From assembly GCA_947497245.1 (NCBI GenBank), contig CANMFO010000002.1, forward strand, positions 1,178,001 to 1,242,000: DNA of 64,000 nt. Direction: 5' to 3'. Made by a program: the position numbers and the translations under genes. Positions 51,156-60,669 of this stretch are shown here, piece after piece. Under the pieces are notes generated by a model. The model searched no databases, was not told the origin of the DNA, and worked only from the letters and a program-made list of their open reading frames with translations. The first letter of the stretch is position 1, and the number at the start of each line of letters is the position of its first letter. The stretch is from an uncultured Flavobacteriaceae bacterium. Its GTDB lineage: Bacteria; Bacteroidota; Bacteroidia; Flavobacteriales; Flavobacteriaceae.

Positions 51156-52187
51156 ATGGGAATCAAGCAAATAGCAAAATTGGCCAATGTTTCTATAGGC
51201 ACGGTGGATCGTGTAATCCACAAGCGCGTGGGGGTATCGAAGGAAACGGAGAGGAAAGTCCTGAAGATCATCGAGGAAACAGGTTATGTAAAGAATACCA
51301 CCGCCAGTAGGCTAAAGCTGGCCTCCGTTAAAAAAATCAAGATTGCCATCCTAATCCCGGAGATCAAAAATAAGTGGAGCTATTGGAAACTTCCCAAAAA
51401 AGGCACCGCCGAGGCCGTGGAAGAATTGCGGGAAATGGGTGTAAAGGTGGTCTACCATGAATTTTCGGATTCCGGATCTTTTGCCGATCAGCGAGCTGCG
51501 ATTTTTCAAAAGGAATACGACGGCATTGTTACCGTACCTTTTTTCGGAAAGGAGTGCAATGTCCTCTTGAAGTTGGCAAAGTCCAAAAATATACCTGTGG
51601 TCTTCCTGGACACGGAGATTCCCTTGGAAGGGGGGGCGTATTTTATTCGTCAAAACTCCAATATTGCCGGAATGGTTGCCGGAAGGCTATTGCATGGCCT
51701 GGTAGGGAAGGATGGCCGGTATTTTATCGTGAACATTCTTAACGATATGGGGATTCAGGTCAACAACAAGCAGCGGGAGGATGGCTTTAGAAAATTTTTT
51801 AAGTCCATAAACGAGGAACTGCCCGTCCTTACCATAAACCATCCCTTGAACGAGGTATTTAAGGTGTCCAAGGAAATGGAGACTTGGTTTAAGGGCGATT
51901 ATCGAAAGGGTATTTTTGTGACCAATTCCCGTGCACATTTGATCCCGGATCTCTTAAAGGAGTACGATGTACAGAATACCTTCGTTCTTGGGTTCGATCT
52001 GAACAAACAGAACCTAAAATACCTGCGAAACGGCAAAATAGATTTCCTCATCAACCAACAGCCCAAATACCAGGGTTATGCCGCCATCAAGAGCCTGTTC
52101 AATTTTTTGACCAAACAGGACGCTTCGGAGTTGAACCTCGATATTCCCGTCGAGATTATTGTCAAGGAGAACATAGCGGATGTTTGA
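51156..52187 (+). CDS. LacI-family transcriptional regulator
   Basis: The 343-residue regulator has an N-terminal helix-turn-helix (IKQIAKLANVSIGTVDRVIH), a hinge ending near residue 60, and a periplasmic-binding-protein-like ligand domain (VKVVYHEFSDSG, IPVVFLDTEIPLEGG, GIFVTNSRAHLIPDL). It lies at the end of the DUF1080 operon. The CGTTAACG-type palindromes at 46484 and 57449-57477 are its likely targets. Its ligand should be a sugar from the substrate of this cluster. Confidence 0.92.
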   Translation: MGIKQIAKLANVSIGTVDRVIHKRVGVSKETERKVLKIIEETGYVKNTTASRLKLASVKKIKIAILIPEIKNKWSYWKLPKKGTAEAVEELREMGVKVVYHEFSDSGSFADQRAAIFQKEYDGIVTVPFFGKECNVLLKLAKSKNIPVVFLDTEIPLEGGAYFIRQNSNIAGMVAGRLLHGLVGKDGRYFIVNILNDMGIQVNNKQREDGFRKFFKSINEELPVLTINHPLNEVFKVSKEMETWFKGDYRKGIFVTNSRAHLIPDLLKEYDVQNTFVLGFDLNKQNLKYLRNGKIDFLINQQPKYQGYAAIKSLFNFLTKQDASELNLDIPVEIIVKENIADV

Positions 52188-52227
52188 CCCAGCACCAACC
52201 TTTTCCCCGGACGGCCCAAAATAAAGA

Positions 52228-52259
52228 ACCCCCCCGATCACAGCTGCAAAAGGGAGGGT
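52228..52259. terminator. Bidirectional hairpin terminator
   Basis: ACCCCCCC pairs with GGGAGGGT (one mismatch) around a 16-nt loop, in the 109 bp between the convergent LacI-family and susD genes. Confidence 0.6.
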
Positions 52260-52296
52260 CCGACTTAAACTAACTCAACTACAAGAACCTATATAA

Positions 52297-53934
52297 TTAT
52301 TGTGGGTAACCTGGGTTTTGGGGATAACCGCCTACCGTTCTATCGATTTGATCTTGCCCAATGGGCCTTAGATTGTGATAATCCTGGATGTTGCTGGCTG
52401 CCTCAACATTGTGAAGTCGTACGCGTTCCACCAATTTACCCGTACGGGTCAAATCCCACCATCGGGCATGCTCCCCGTACATTTCCCTCGCCCGTTCATC
52501 CAATAAAAAGTCCAGATTAACATCGGCGGGGGTAATCATCATGGCAGCTTCCATTCCGTCAACAGCGGCTCTCGTGCGCACTGCGTTGATATCTTCCGCG
52601 GCACCTGTGGTATTGGCCTGTTGCAATCTGGCCTCGGCCCGCAACAAATACGCATCCGCCAGGCGCATTAAGACAACATCGCGCTGCCCTTGCGTTTTTT
52701 GACGATCGGGCCTCGTATCATCGATCCACTTGTTCATGGAAGGAAATATGCGTTCTGTATAATCACCTGAGGTATATACGACATAGGGCGCCGCATCCTT
52801 AGCGGCCTGGGGCCAATCGCCATCCATTCCAGGACCCGGTATATATAGGGCTGTGTCTCCAATGGCGAGCGTTCCCCTTTCATCGGAAACCTCTTTGTTG
52901 GCAAACCACACATGCTTGAAACCTTTGTCATAACGGGTGTCCATACTCCGGTCCCATAGGCCCAATAAAAAGGGTGTGGGCCTAAACCGTTTCCAGGGCC
53001 TGCCATTGGCAATATCCCTGGTCATCCCACGGCGGACATCGTATTCCATCAAGAAATACAAGTGTCCCCGATGTCCCTCGGAATCAGTACCATCATCGAC
53101 CAATACCTTGGAGATGGTCAGGTTCCAAACAATTTCGGAATTCTCTTGGTTGTTGATATCCCACAGCGCTCCATAATCATCGAGCAACGTGAAGCCATAG
53201 TTGTTGATCACGTTACCAAAAAGGGCTTCTGCCCTGGATGCGTCATCACCGGCGGCATAGGAGGTGTAACTGCGGCGAAGCAATACCTTGCCCAAAAGGA
53301 ACTCGGCCGCTGCCTTGGTCGCCCTTCCATAATTCTCCGATACATCGGGCAGGTTGGCAATGGCAAATTCCAAATCTGGAATTATGGCCTGTGAATAGAT
53401 TTCGGCAGCTGGGACCCTGGTGGCTTCGACTTCCACCCCTATGGTTTCCTCCAGACTGAGATGGGCATCTCCATAGGTCCTGACAATGTCGAAATAATAA
53501 AATGCCCGCAACCAGCGTACCTCGGCTATCCAAACCGTTTTTTTGGCCTCGTCCATTTCCACATCCGCGGAACGGTTTATGACCGAGTTGGCCTGGTTGA
53601 CCCCTTTGTACCAATCGCGCCACGATTCATTGACATAACTTTCCGTCGCATCAAAGGACCCATCGTAAAAATTTACCCTTTTATGGCCTCCGTCCGCTCC
53701 ATTGGTAAAGATATCCGTACCGAAGGTGGTCATCGTAAATCCCCTTTCCGGCCCGTAAAAGCCCTTTAACCATGCATAGGCACCATCCACTGCATCTTCC
53801 AATCCCGCTTCCGTGGTATAGTAGGTTCCCGAAGAAACATCGGAAATCAGTTCTTCTTCCAAAAATTTCTCGCAGGACTGCAGTATAAACAGCAGTGCCA
53901 ACAACAAGAATGTATATTTTTTTCCTTTCATCAT
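52297..53934 (-). CDS. SusD/RagB-family glycan-binding lipoprotein
   Basis: The 545-residue product has a lipoprotein signal (LLFILQSC, Cys21) and an N-terminal SusD motif DAVDGAYAWLKG, followed by TPR-like helices. The C-terminal RAREMYGEHARWWDLTRTGKL is a strong family mark. It sits on the cell surface and hands glycans to the SusC-like channel. It is 35 bp downstream of the susC gene and ends at a terminator. Confidence 0.96.
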   Translation of the reverse strand: MMKGKKYTFLLLALLFILQSCEKFLEEELISDVSSGTYYTTEAGLEDAVDGAYAWLKGFYGPERGFTMTTFGTDIFTNGADGGHKRVNFYDGSFDATESYVNESWRDWYKGVNQANSVINRSADVEMDEAKKTVWIAEVRWLRAFYYFDIVRTYGDAHLSLEETIGVEVEATRVPAAEIYSQAIIPDLEFAIANLPDVSENYGRATKAAAEFLLGKVLLRRSYTSYAAGDDASRAEALFGNVINNYGFTLLDDYGALWDINNQENSEIVWNLTISKVLVDDGTDSEGHRGHLYFLMEYDVRRGMTRDIANGRPWKRFRPTPFLLGLWDRSMDTRYDKGFKHVWFANKEVSDERGTLAIGDTALYIPGPGMDGDWPQAAKDAAPYVVYTSGDYTERIFPSMNKWIDDTRPDRQKTQGQRDVVLMRLADAYLLRAEARLQQANTTGAAEDINAVRTRAAVDGMEAAMMITPADVNLDFLLDERAREMYGEHARWWDLTRTGKLVERVRLHNVEAASNIQDYHNLRPIGQDQIDRTVGGYPQNPGYPQ

Positions 53935-53969
53935 GTTTTATTTATATTGTTCAACAATACCATTTCTTC

Positions 53970-56900
53970 TTAAAAAGTTACGTTAAGCCCAATGGAGAAC
54001 ATTTTCGTGCTAGGCACCGTACTACTGGATACGCCTTGTCCCCGTGCTGTAATCTCGCCATCACTGTTTCTGGTGAGGTCATCTTCTTCGGATACTTCCG
54101 GATCAAAAGTCTCGTAATCTGAAAGAAACCATAGGTTCTGACCCGCCACGTACAGTCTTAAGCTTGAAACTTTTAGCTTGTCCGTAAGTTTTTTTGGAAA
54201 GTTATAGCCAAGATTCACGTTTCTCAGTTTGAGGTAGCTACCATCAAAATAGGACATTGTGGATCCATTCTTTGGACTTTCTTGGTTCTCGTTGGGCCTG
54301 GGGGCCTCATTGGTCGGGTTATCGATGGTCCAATAATCCACATCCAGGTTGTTATAGCGCCCAAAGAGCGCATTGTTGCTATCATGGAATCGCGAACGTA
54401 TCATTTGGCCCTGACGGAAATAAAAGAAAAAACTAAAATCAAAGCCTTTGTATTCAAAGGTATTGGTGATTCCTCCATAGAAATCGGGAATATCCGTACC
54501 TAGAATGACCCGGTCATCATCGGTAATGACACCGTCTCCGTTTTGATCCTTTAGTTTGATCTCCCCGGGCACCTTACCTTCTGCGCTTGCCGCGAGATCG
54601 ACCTCGTTGGCCTGGTAAATTCCTATTTTCTCGTAGTCAAAAAATACATTTACCGGTCTTCCGATAAACCATTTATTACCTATATCATCTAGTGAATTTC
54701 CGTTCTCATCCTTCAAGGGCAGCTCCGTAATTTCCTCTTTATAACTGGCTACATTGAACGCCAGGTTCCAATTGAACCCTTCCGGGTTTCTCACAATATC
54801 GCCATTGATACTGAACTCAACCCCTCTGGTAGCGGTCGATCCCACATTCTGAAATACACTGGAATAACCCGAAGTGGGTGGTAGGGTCCTGTCCAAAAGC
54901 AGGGCCGTGGTCTTGGTGGAGTAATAGTCGAACGAACCACTTATCCTATTGTTCAAAAACCCATAATCCAATCCAACATCCACAGTTTTGGAGACCTCCC
55001 ATCCCAGGGCACTATTGGGTATCTCGTCGAGAACAAAACCCAGAACAGGGCTTTCACCAAAAGCGTAGTCAGAGCCGGCCAGCGTTCCCTGGGTCTGATA
55101 AGGATCTACCGAAGTATTGCCTACCTCTCCATACGAAAGTCTTAATTTTAAATCGGACACAAAGTTGGCGTTCTCCATAAATTCTTCCTGGGAAACCCTC
55201 CAACCTGCGGATACTCCTGGAAAGTAATTCCATTTGTTTCCTTCGGCCAATCTGGAGGAACCATCCGCCCTCAGCGAGGCCTGGAAAAGATATTTGCCAT
55301 CAAAATCGTAATTCACCCTTCCCATAAAGGAAGCCAAGGTCCACTCTTCCAAATTGGAATCGACATTCCCTCTTACCGAAGCGGTGGACATATTATAAAA
55401 CAGTTGCTCCTCATACGGAATGTTCGCTACTTCGGCCTTGAACTCTTCTTGTCTGGAGCTCTGGATACTTTGAAGCAAGGTGACCCCAATGTTGTGCTTA
55501 TCCCTGATCGTTTTGTTAAAATTCAATATGTTCTCCAGCGTGTAGCCGAAGTTTTGGACGTTTTGCACTTCGGCATCGCCCGGTCCTCCCCGGTTGTCAT
55601 TGGTCAAGCTACCTCGGAACTCTCCTCTTCTAAAATAACGTATGTCCGGTCCGAAATTGGTCGTCCACTTTAGTCCTTTGGCGATGTTGATATCTAAATA
55701 TACCGGAGCAAATATCCGTGTGACCTTTCGCTCGTCCACAAAGGCACCGTCGACCAGTTCGCTCAAGGGATTGGTTCGAATACCATCGTTCGTCGGCAAA
55801 AAGATGGGTTCTCCATTTTCGTCAAAAGGTACTCCCAAAGGATTGTTGGCCAAAGCTTCGCCCATGACCGCGTTGGACCCAAAATTCTGAATGGAATGCG
55901 ATACGGTAAAGGACATCCCCACCTTGAAAATATCGTTGATCTTATGGTCCAGGTTCAACCTTCCGGTAAAACGTTCAAAATCCATATTGCTGATGATACC
56001 TTGCTCATTGAAGTAGCCGACCGAGGTATTGAAGTTGGTTTTCTCTGAACCGCCACTAACACTTACCTGATGGTTGGTCTGCCAACCTTCGTCCAATACG
56101 AGGTCCAGATAATCCGTTGATCGACCCAGTCCCAGCGATTCCAATTCAATGGGATCGGGAAAAACATCGGCATCGTCGGCCAATGGTCCGTTCCATCGCT
56201 CGGCATCGGTGGCCCCGATTCTCCGGGATTCCCGCTTTAAAGCGGCAAATTGCTCGCCGTCCATCATATCGACCAGGCGTGTTGCCGAAGTGACGCCAAA
56301 GTGCGAGCTGTAACTTACCTTGGTGTCCCCGGTACGCCCTCTTTTGGTGGTGATCAGGATAACACCGTTGGCCCCGCGGGAACCATAAATTGCCGTGGCC
56401 GCTGCATCCTTGAGCACGTTCATCGATTCGATATCCTGCGGGTTGATGTCCGCCACCGCGTCATTTCCACTGATCTGGGGAATACCGTCTATAACGTACA
56501 AAGGGTCGTTGGAGGCGGAAATGGATCGTCTACCACGTATACGAACGGTGGAGTTTTCACCGGGTCGGCCCCCATTGGCCTGGATATCGACACCGGCCAC
56601 TTGACCCTTAATGGCATCGATACTGCTTGAAGTGGCAATCTTTTCGATGGATTCCGCGCCTATGGTTGAGATGGATCCCGTTACTTCCCCTTTCTTCTGG
56701 GTACCATAACCTACGACGACCACCTCGTCCAACTGGCTGGCGTCGACCTCCATGCTCAGGTCTATGGTCGACCGGCCGTTCACCGGAATTTCTGTGGTCT
56801 TGTATCCCACGTAGCTGAAGACCAACACACCGTCTGAGTCAACCGAAATGGAATAGTTTCCGTCAAAATCGGCTACCGCACCGGTAGTGGTTCCCTTTAC

Positions 56901-57101
56901 TACGACGCTGGCCCCTCCAAGAGGCACACCGTTTTCATCCGTTATCGTACCTGTAACGGTAGATTGCAATGCCTCTAAGGCATTGATCTCGATCGTTTCC
57001 GGGTTTGCATAAACCGAAAATGCCCCTGAAGTGAACAGAAGGGCGGATAGTAAAAAGCTTCTGGCTTTAGGTACCAGTTTTTTTAGCGTTGTATTTTTCA
57101 T
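53970..57101 (-). CDS. SusC/RagA-family TonB-dependent outer-membrane receptor
   Basis: The 1043-residue product has a signal peptide, an N-terminal carboxypeptidase-like domain (TVTGTITDENGVPLGGASVV), a plug with GYGTQKKGEVTGSIS and RIRGRRSISASNDPLYVIDG, and a C-terminal beta-barrel ending in SIGLNVTF. It imports glycan fragments with SusD. The promoter region is large, because about 745 bp lie between its start and the next gene. That stretch carries LacI-type operators about 350 bp upstream and no believable gene. Confidence 0.96.
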   Translation of the reverse strand: MKNTTLKKLVPKARSFLLSALLFTSGAFSVYANPETIEINALEALQSTVTGTITDENGVPLGGASVVVKGTTTGAVADFDGNYSISVDSDGVLVFSYVGYKTTEIPVNGRSTIDLSMEVDASQLDEVVVVGYGTQKKGEVTGSISTIGAESIEKIATSSSIDAIKGQVAGVDIQANGGRPGENSTVRIRGRRSISASNDPLYVIDGIPQISGNDAVADINPQDIESMNVLKDAAATAIYGSRGANGVILITTKRGRTGDTKVSYSSHFGVTSATRLVDMMDGEQFAALKRESRRIGATDAERWNGPLADDADVFPDPIELESLGLGRSTDYLDLVLDEGWQTNHQVSVSGGSEKTNFNTSVGYFNEQGIISNMDFERFTGRLNLDHKINDIFKVGMSFTVSHSIQNFGSNAVMGEALANNPLGVPFDENGEPIFLPTNDGIRTNPLSELVDGAFVDERKVTRIFAPVYLDINIAKGLKWTTNFGPDIRYFRRGEFRGSLTNDNRGGPGDAEVQNVQNFGYTLENILNFNKTIRDKHNIGVTLLQSIQSSRQEEFKAEVANIPYEEQLFYNMSTASVRGNVDSNLEEWTLASFMGRVNYDFDGKYLFQASLRADGSSRLAEGNKWNYFPGVSAGWRVSQEEFMENANFVSDLKLRLSYGEVGNTSVDPYQTQGTLAGSDYAFGESPVLGFVLDEIPNSALGWEVSKTVDVGLDYGFLNNRISGSFDYYSTKTTALLLDRTLPPTSGYSSVFQNVGSTATRGVEFSINGDIVRNPEGFNWNLAFNVASYKEEITELPLKDENGNSLDDIGNKWFIGRPVNVFFDYEKIGIYQANEVDLAASAEGKVPGEIKLKDQNGDGVITDDDRVILGTDIPDFYGGITNTFEYKGFDFSFFFYFRQGQMIRSRFHDSNNALFGRYNNLDVDYWTIDNPTNEAPRPNENQESPKNGSTMSYFDGSYLKLRNVNLGYNFPKKLTDKLKVSSLRLYVAGQNLWFLSDYETFDPEVSEEDDLTRNSDGEITARGQGVSSSTVPSTKMFSIGLNVTF

Positions 57102-57448
57102 ACCATAATGATATTAAGTTAGTTGAAAGCATTCTTTGAGTGCCAGGTATTCCAGACCCGGCGGCTTGAAGGTGTAATATCCAGGATTGGTGGATTTTCG
57201 GTAAGGCGTGTTCTAGGACAATCGATCGGTTCCTGATAGCAAGTGATTGCCCGTCTTTTGGAAGTGACACCTTTTAATTCCCTACCACGAAGTCGTTCAG
57301 GGATCTTTGTTTGCGTGTATCATAATTCATCTATAGTTTGAGTGTTATTTATGCTCAGGTACACCGTGGGACATGCCCAAAAAGTAGGACAAATCAATTA
57401 TAAGATTATGCCTACATAAATTGTAAACCAAAAACTCCTCCTCATTGT

Positions 57449-57477
57449 CGTTAACGTACACATTTTTACCGTTAACG
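57449..57477. promoter_or_regulatory. Pair of LacI-type operator half-matches upstream of susC
   Basis: CGTTAACGTACA (57449-57460) and CGTTAACG (57470-57477, in ACCGTTAACGTTACCG) match the perfect palindrome CGTTAACGTTAACG at 46484. The 57102-57846 stretch otherwise shows A/T-rich sequence without a clear gene. A start for susC transcription within it could not be fixed. Confidence 0.55.
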
Positions 57478-57846
57478 TTACCGAATATATAAATACTTTT
57501 GATTTTAAAAAAATGAAAACTCAATTTATTAGCAAAAAATGTCGGAAATTCGGATGCTGAAAGTATCCGGTCATCGATATGGGCAGTGGGCGGACTTTCT
57601 TAAAAAAATAATCAAATCGCCCTGGGAATGGATAAACGATCCTTTTGTTGAGGATAAATTCAAACTATGGGGGACCTACTCCGGAAAAATGCAACACATG
57701 CGCATCCTTTTCCTTTGGTTCGTTTTGTAGGTCTTCGAAGGGGACCGTGGTATCGGCCGGTCATGGGCAAGTAGGGGGAATATGGTGCGTCCCTTCATGG
57801 TTTTGGTATATGGGTGGCAATGGGGATGCCGTTGGATATTCTTGGT

Positions 57847-58731
57847 TCAAGTCAGTTTTTCCTTGAAAAAAGCCATGGTCCGCTTCCAGGCCAGTTCAGC
57901 CGCGTCATCGTCATATCGGGGGGTAGTTATATTGTGAAATCCGTGGTTCACCTCGGGATAGATATGGGCAGTATATTCTTTTCCACTTGTTTTAAGGGCT
58001 TCTTCATAGGCGGGCCATCCCGCGTTGACGCGGGTGTCCAAACCTGCAAAATGAAGCAATAAGGGCGCCTTGATCTTGTCGATATCTTCTTTGGGCTGCC
58101 CTCCATAAAATGGAACGGATGCGGACAGAGTGGGCACTTTGACGGCCATCATGTTCGAAACCCATCCTCCAAAACAGAATCCGACCACCCCGATTTTCCC
58201 GTTACAATCGGCATGCGATTTTAGAAATTCAAAGGCTGCGATAAAATCCTCCAATATTTCATTGCGGTCCCGTTGGCGCTGCATGGCCCTGCCTTCATCA
58301 TCGTTTCCGGGGTAGCCCCCCAATGGGCTTAGGGCATCCGGGGCCAAAGTAATAAAACCGTCCAATGCGGCAAGTCTGGCCGTGTCTTCGATATACGGAT
58401 TCAGACCGCGGTTTTCATGGACGACCACTATTCCGCCCAATTTTCCCTTGGCATCTCTGGGTTTGTTGAGCAGTCCTTTGATCCTGCCACCTCCTTTTGG
58501 GGAAGTGTAGTGGATATAGTCGGAATCCAATTTCCGGTCCTTGGGGTCCGCGAGCGCGGTATTGCTGTAATCGGGCATCAAAAAACCCATGAGCGAAGCT
58601 ACCGTTATACCACCAATTGCGTATGCCCCCAGTTTTTCAATGAACTCCCTTCTGTGCAATCTGTTGTGCGCGTAGTCGTCATAGAGATCAAAAACCTCCT
58701 GTTTAATGTCTTCCTTTTTAAGTGTTTTCAT
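57847..58731 (-). CDS. Dienelactone-hydrolase-family protein with Tat-like signal
   Basis: The 294-residue product has RREFIEKLGAYAIGG (residues 28-42), a twin-arginine-type signal set behind a 25-residue leader. It then has the DLH fold: GGIVVVHENRGLNPYIEDTA, the nucleophile Cys in VGFCFGGWVSN, an acid in FAGLDTRV and the His in YPEVNHGFHN. The triad is Cys-Asp-His as in dienelactone hydrolases. The substrate is unknown. It lies 11 bp upstream of nothing on its strand except the LytTR gene, which reads the same way. Confidence 0.88.
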   Translation of the reverse strand: MKTLKKEDIKQEVFDLYDDYAHNRLHRREFIEKLGAYAIGGITVASLMGFLMPDYSNTALADPKDRKLDSDYIHYTSPKGGGRIKGLLNKPRDAKGKLGGIVVVHENRGLNPYIEDTARLAALDGFITLAPDALSPLGGYPGNDDEGRAMQRQRDRNEILEDFIAAFEFLKSHADCNGKIGVVGFCFGGWVSNMMAVKVPTLSASVPFYGGQPKEDIDKIKAPLLLHFAGLDTRVNAGWPAYEEALKTSGKEYTAHIYPEVNHGFHNITTPRYDDDAAELAWKRTMAFFKEKLT

Positions 58732-58742
58732 AATAGTGGTGC

Positions 58743-59450
58743 TTATCGTAATAGGTGTTTCATGAAACTTTCCTTGTAGGCCCTCCCGATGGGGGCTTTT
58801 ATTTGGTCGGTCATATAGATCTGGTTGCCCATTACCTTTTCAATTTTTGCTGTATTGATGACGAAGGACTTGTGGCTGCGGACGAATCGTTTTGGGTCGA
58901 GGTTTTCCATCCAATAGCGCAATGGTTCGGAAGACAAATACTTCTTGTCAGCGGTAACAAGCTCGGTATAGTCGGCATCCGATTTAATATAAACAATATC
59001 CGCTATATTGATCTTAAGGTGCTCATAGCCCGACTTGACAAAAATCTCTTCGCGCATTCCGACACTTTCGCCTGAGGTGGTACCGGTCGGATCCCTTTCT
59101 TTTCTTACCGGTATTTTTGAGACGGCTTTTACAAAGCGTTCGAACGAGAATGGCTTCAGTAAATAATCGACCACGTTGTATTCATAACTTTCCAGGGCAT
59201 AATCGGAAAAGGCCGTGGTCAGGATGACGTGGGGCTTGTTGTCCAGGATGTTGAGAAAGTCGATCCCCGATAATTTGGGCAGATGAATGTCCAGAAAAAG
59301 CAGGTCTACCGGATTGGATTTTATAAAGTCCAATGCTTGTATTCCATCGGAAAAGGTGCCTTTTAGTTCGAGGTTTCCCATATCGCCGACATATTTTTGG
59401 AGTATGCGCTGCGCCGGAGGCTGATCTTCAATGATGACACATCGTATCAT
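58743..59450 (-). CDS. LytTR-family response regulator
   Basis: From the ATG at 59450 the 235-residue product has a receiver domain (CVIIEDQPPAQRIL, phospho-acceptor D54 in LLFLDIHLPKL, then a Lys in DYLLKPFSF) and a LytTR DNA-binding domain (EEIFVKSGYEHLKINIADI, RFVRSHKSFVINTAKIE). It overlaps the kinase gene by 4 bp (ATGA). Frames extending further upstream run into the kinase and lack family likeness. The two form a LytS/LytR-like two-component system, with unknown signal. Confidence 0.94.
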   Translation of the reverse strand: MIRCVIIEDQPPAQRILQKYVGDMGNLELKGTFSDGIQALDFIKSNPVDLLFLDIHLPKLSGIDFLNILDNKPHVILTTAFSDYALESYEYNVVDYLLKPFSFERFVKAVSKIPVRKERDPTGTTSGESVGMREEIFVKSGYEHLKINIADIVYIKSDADYTELVTADKKYLSSEPLRYWMENLDPKRFVRSHKSFVINTAKIEKVMGNQIYMTDQIKAPIGRAYKESFMKHLLR

Positions 59451-60475
59451 TTTTGGATTCGGTTTAGTTGGATGCCCAAAAGTACGGTATAGACCTGGGC
59501 GTCTTTCTGGATATCCAGGTGATGTGCGCCCGGATATAAAATGGCCAATCTTTTCTTCACGTTCTGAAGGCCTATACCATGTGGCACATCTTCGGTATTG
59601 GCCTGGTCCCCGTAGGTATTGCGGCAATTGAAAGTGAGTTCCCCGTCCCGATCCACTTCCAATTTCACCCTAATTTCAATACCCTTGGACTGGCTGGCCG
59701 TACTGTGCTTAAAAGCATTCTCGAGAAAAACGGACAGTATTAAAGGGGCGATGGCAAAGCCGGTGGAATTGTTTTCTGTTGGGAAGGCTACGCTTCCCCG
59801 ATCTTCGATTTGAAGTTCATACAGTTTCGAGAAGTTTTGCAGGTGTGCGATTTCCTTTGACAAGGGAACGAATTTTTCCCTGCAATCATACAACATATAG
59901 CGCAGGACGGAGGAAAGCTCCAAAATGATGCCTGGTGTTTTTGGCGAATTTTCAATGGCGTAGGAGTACAGATTGTTCAGGTTGTTGAACAGAAAATGGG
60001 GATTGATCTGCGATTTGAGGAATTGTAGCTCACTTTCGTGGGCCGAAACGCGCAGTGCATCCAATTCGTTTTGTTTTTTCGATGCGTCCCAGGCAAATTT
60101 GAACCCCGAGAGGATAATGATCACGGGCATTACGTCCAAAAGGGTATATATTATTCCCTGAAAGTGCGCGCCCCTTGTTTTGGGAAAATAGATTTTTTCC
60201 AGGACAAACTCCTCCGTAAGAATGATGCAGCCCACCAACAGAACTGCGGATAGGAAGAACATTCCGTATTTCTTTTTGTAATAGAGGTGCGGAAGCAGGA
60301 TATAATTGATGACCAAAGCCCCAAGGGAATAGTTCAAAAAAAAGAAAATTTGGTATGCCTCTATCCCTGGTTTGTCCCTGTCAAAAGAGAAGAAAATAAA
60401 AAGGACCACGTGCAACAGTACTTGAAAAAATACCTCCTTGCGGACAGTGTTCATTTTTTTGAAGACGGAACCCAT
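59447..60475 (-). CDS. LytS/YehU-family sensor histidine kinase
   Basis: The 342-residue kinase has four transmembrane helices in the first 125 residues and a short coiled coil. Its His_kinase domain has the acceptor H160 in QINPHFLFNNLNNLYSY, followed by an ATPase domain (FLENAFKHS, HGIGLQNVKKRL). It lacks a large periplasmic sensor, so it may sense a membrane or lipid signal. It is divergent from the beta-barrel gene, with about 195 bp between. Confidence 0.94.
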   Translation of the reverse strand: MGSVFKKMNTVRKEVFFQVLLHVVLFIFFSFDRDKPGIEAYQIFFFLNYSLGALVINYILLPHLYYKKKYGMFFLSAVLLVGCIILTEEFVLEKIYFPKTRGAHFQGIIYTLLDVMPVIIILSGFKFAWDASKKQNELDALRVSAHESELQFLKSQINPHFLFNNLNNLYSYAIENSPKTPGIILELSSVLRYMLYDCREKFVPLSKEIAHLQNFSKLYELQIEDRGSVAFPTENNSTGFAIAPLILSVFLENAFKHSTASQSKGIEIRVKLEVDRDGELTFNCRNTYGDQANTEDVPHGIGLQNVKKRLAILYPGAHHLDIQKDAQVYTVLLGIQLNRIQK

Positions 60476-60669
60476 AAACCAAAAATACCCTTTTTATCCT
60501 TTTGTGGACACCAAAAGCTGCGACCAGCAATATTTAGCGGGTCAACGACAGGGCTCCCATAACTATGTCGTTTGCATTGTCAATATGGTCGTTCAAAGAA
60601 AATAGTTTCTGCACTTTGATCAAACCCCCATCTTTGAATGGAAAACTTGCAAACCCTAGCACCATTCCA

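Noticed and set aside
57539-57730. 63-codon open frame upstream of susC
   Set aside because: No clear start signal or family likeness. It could be a leader gene but cannot be supported.
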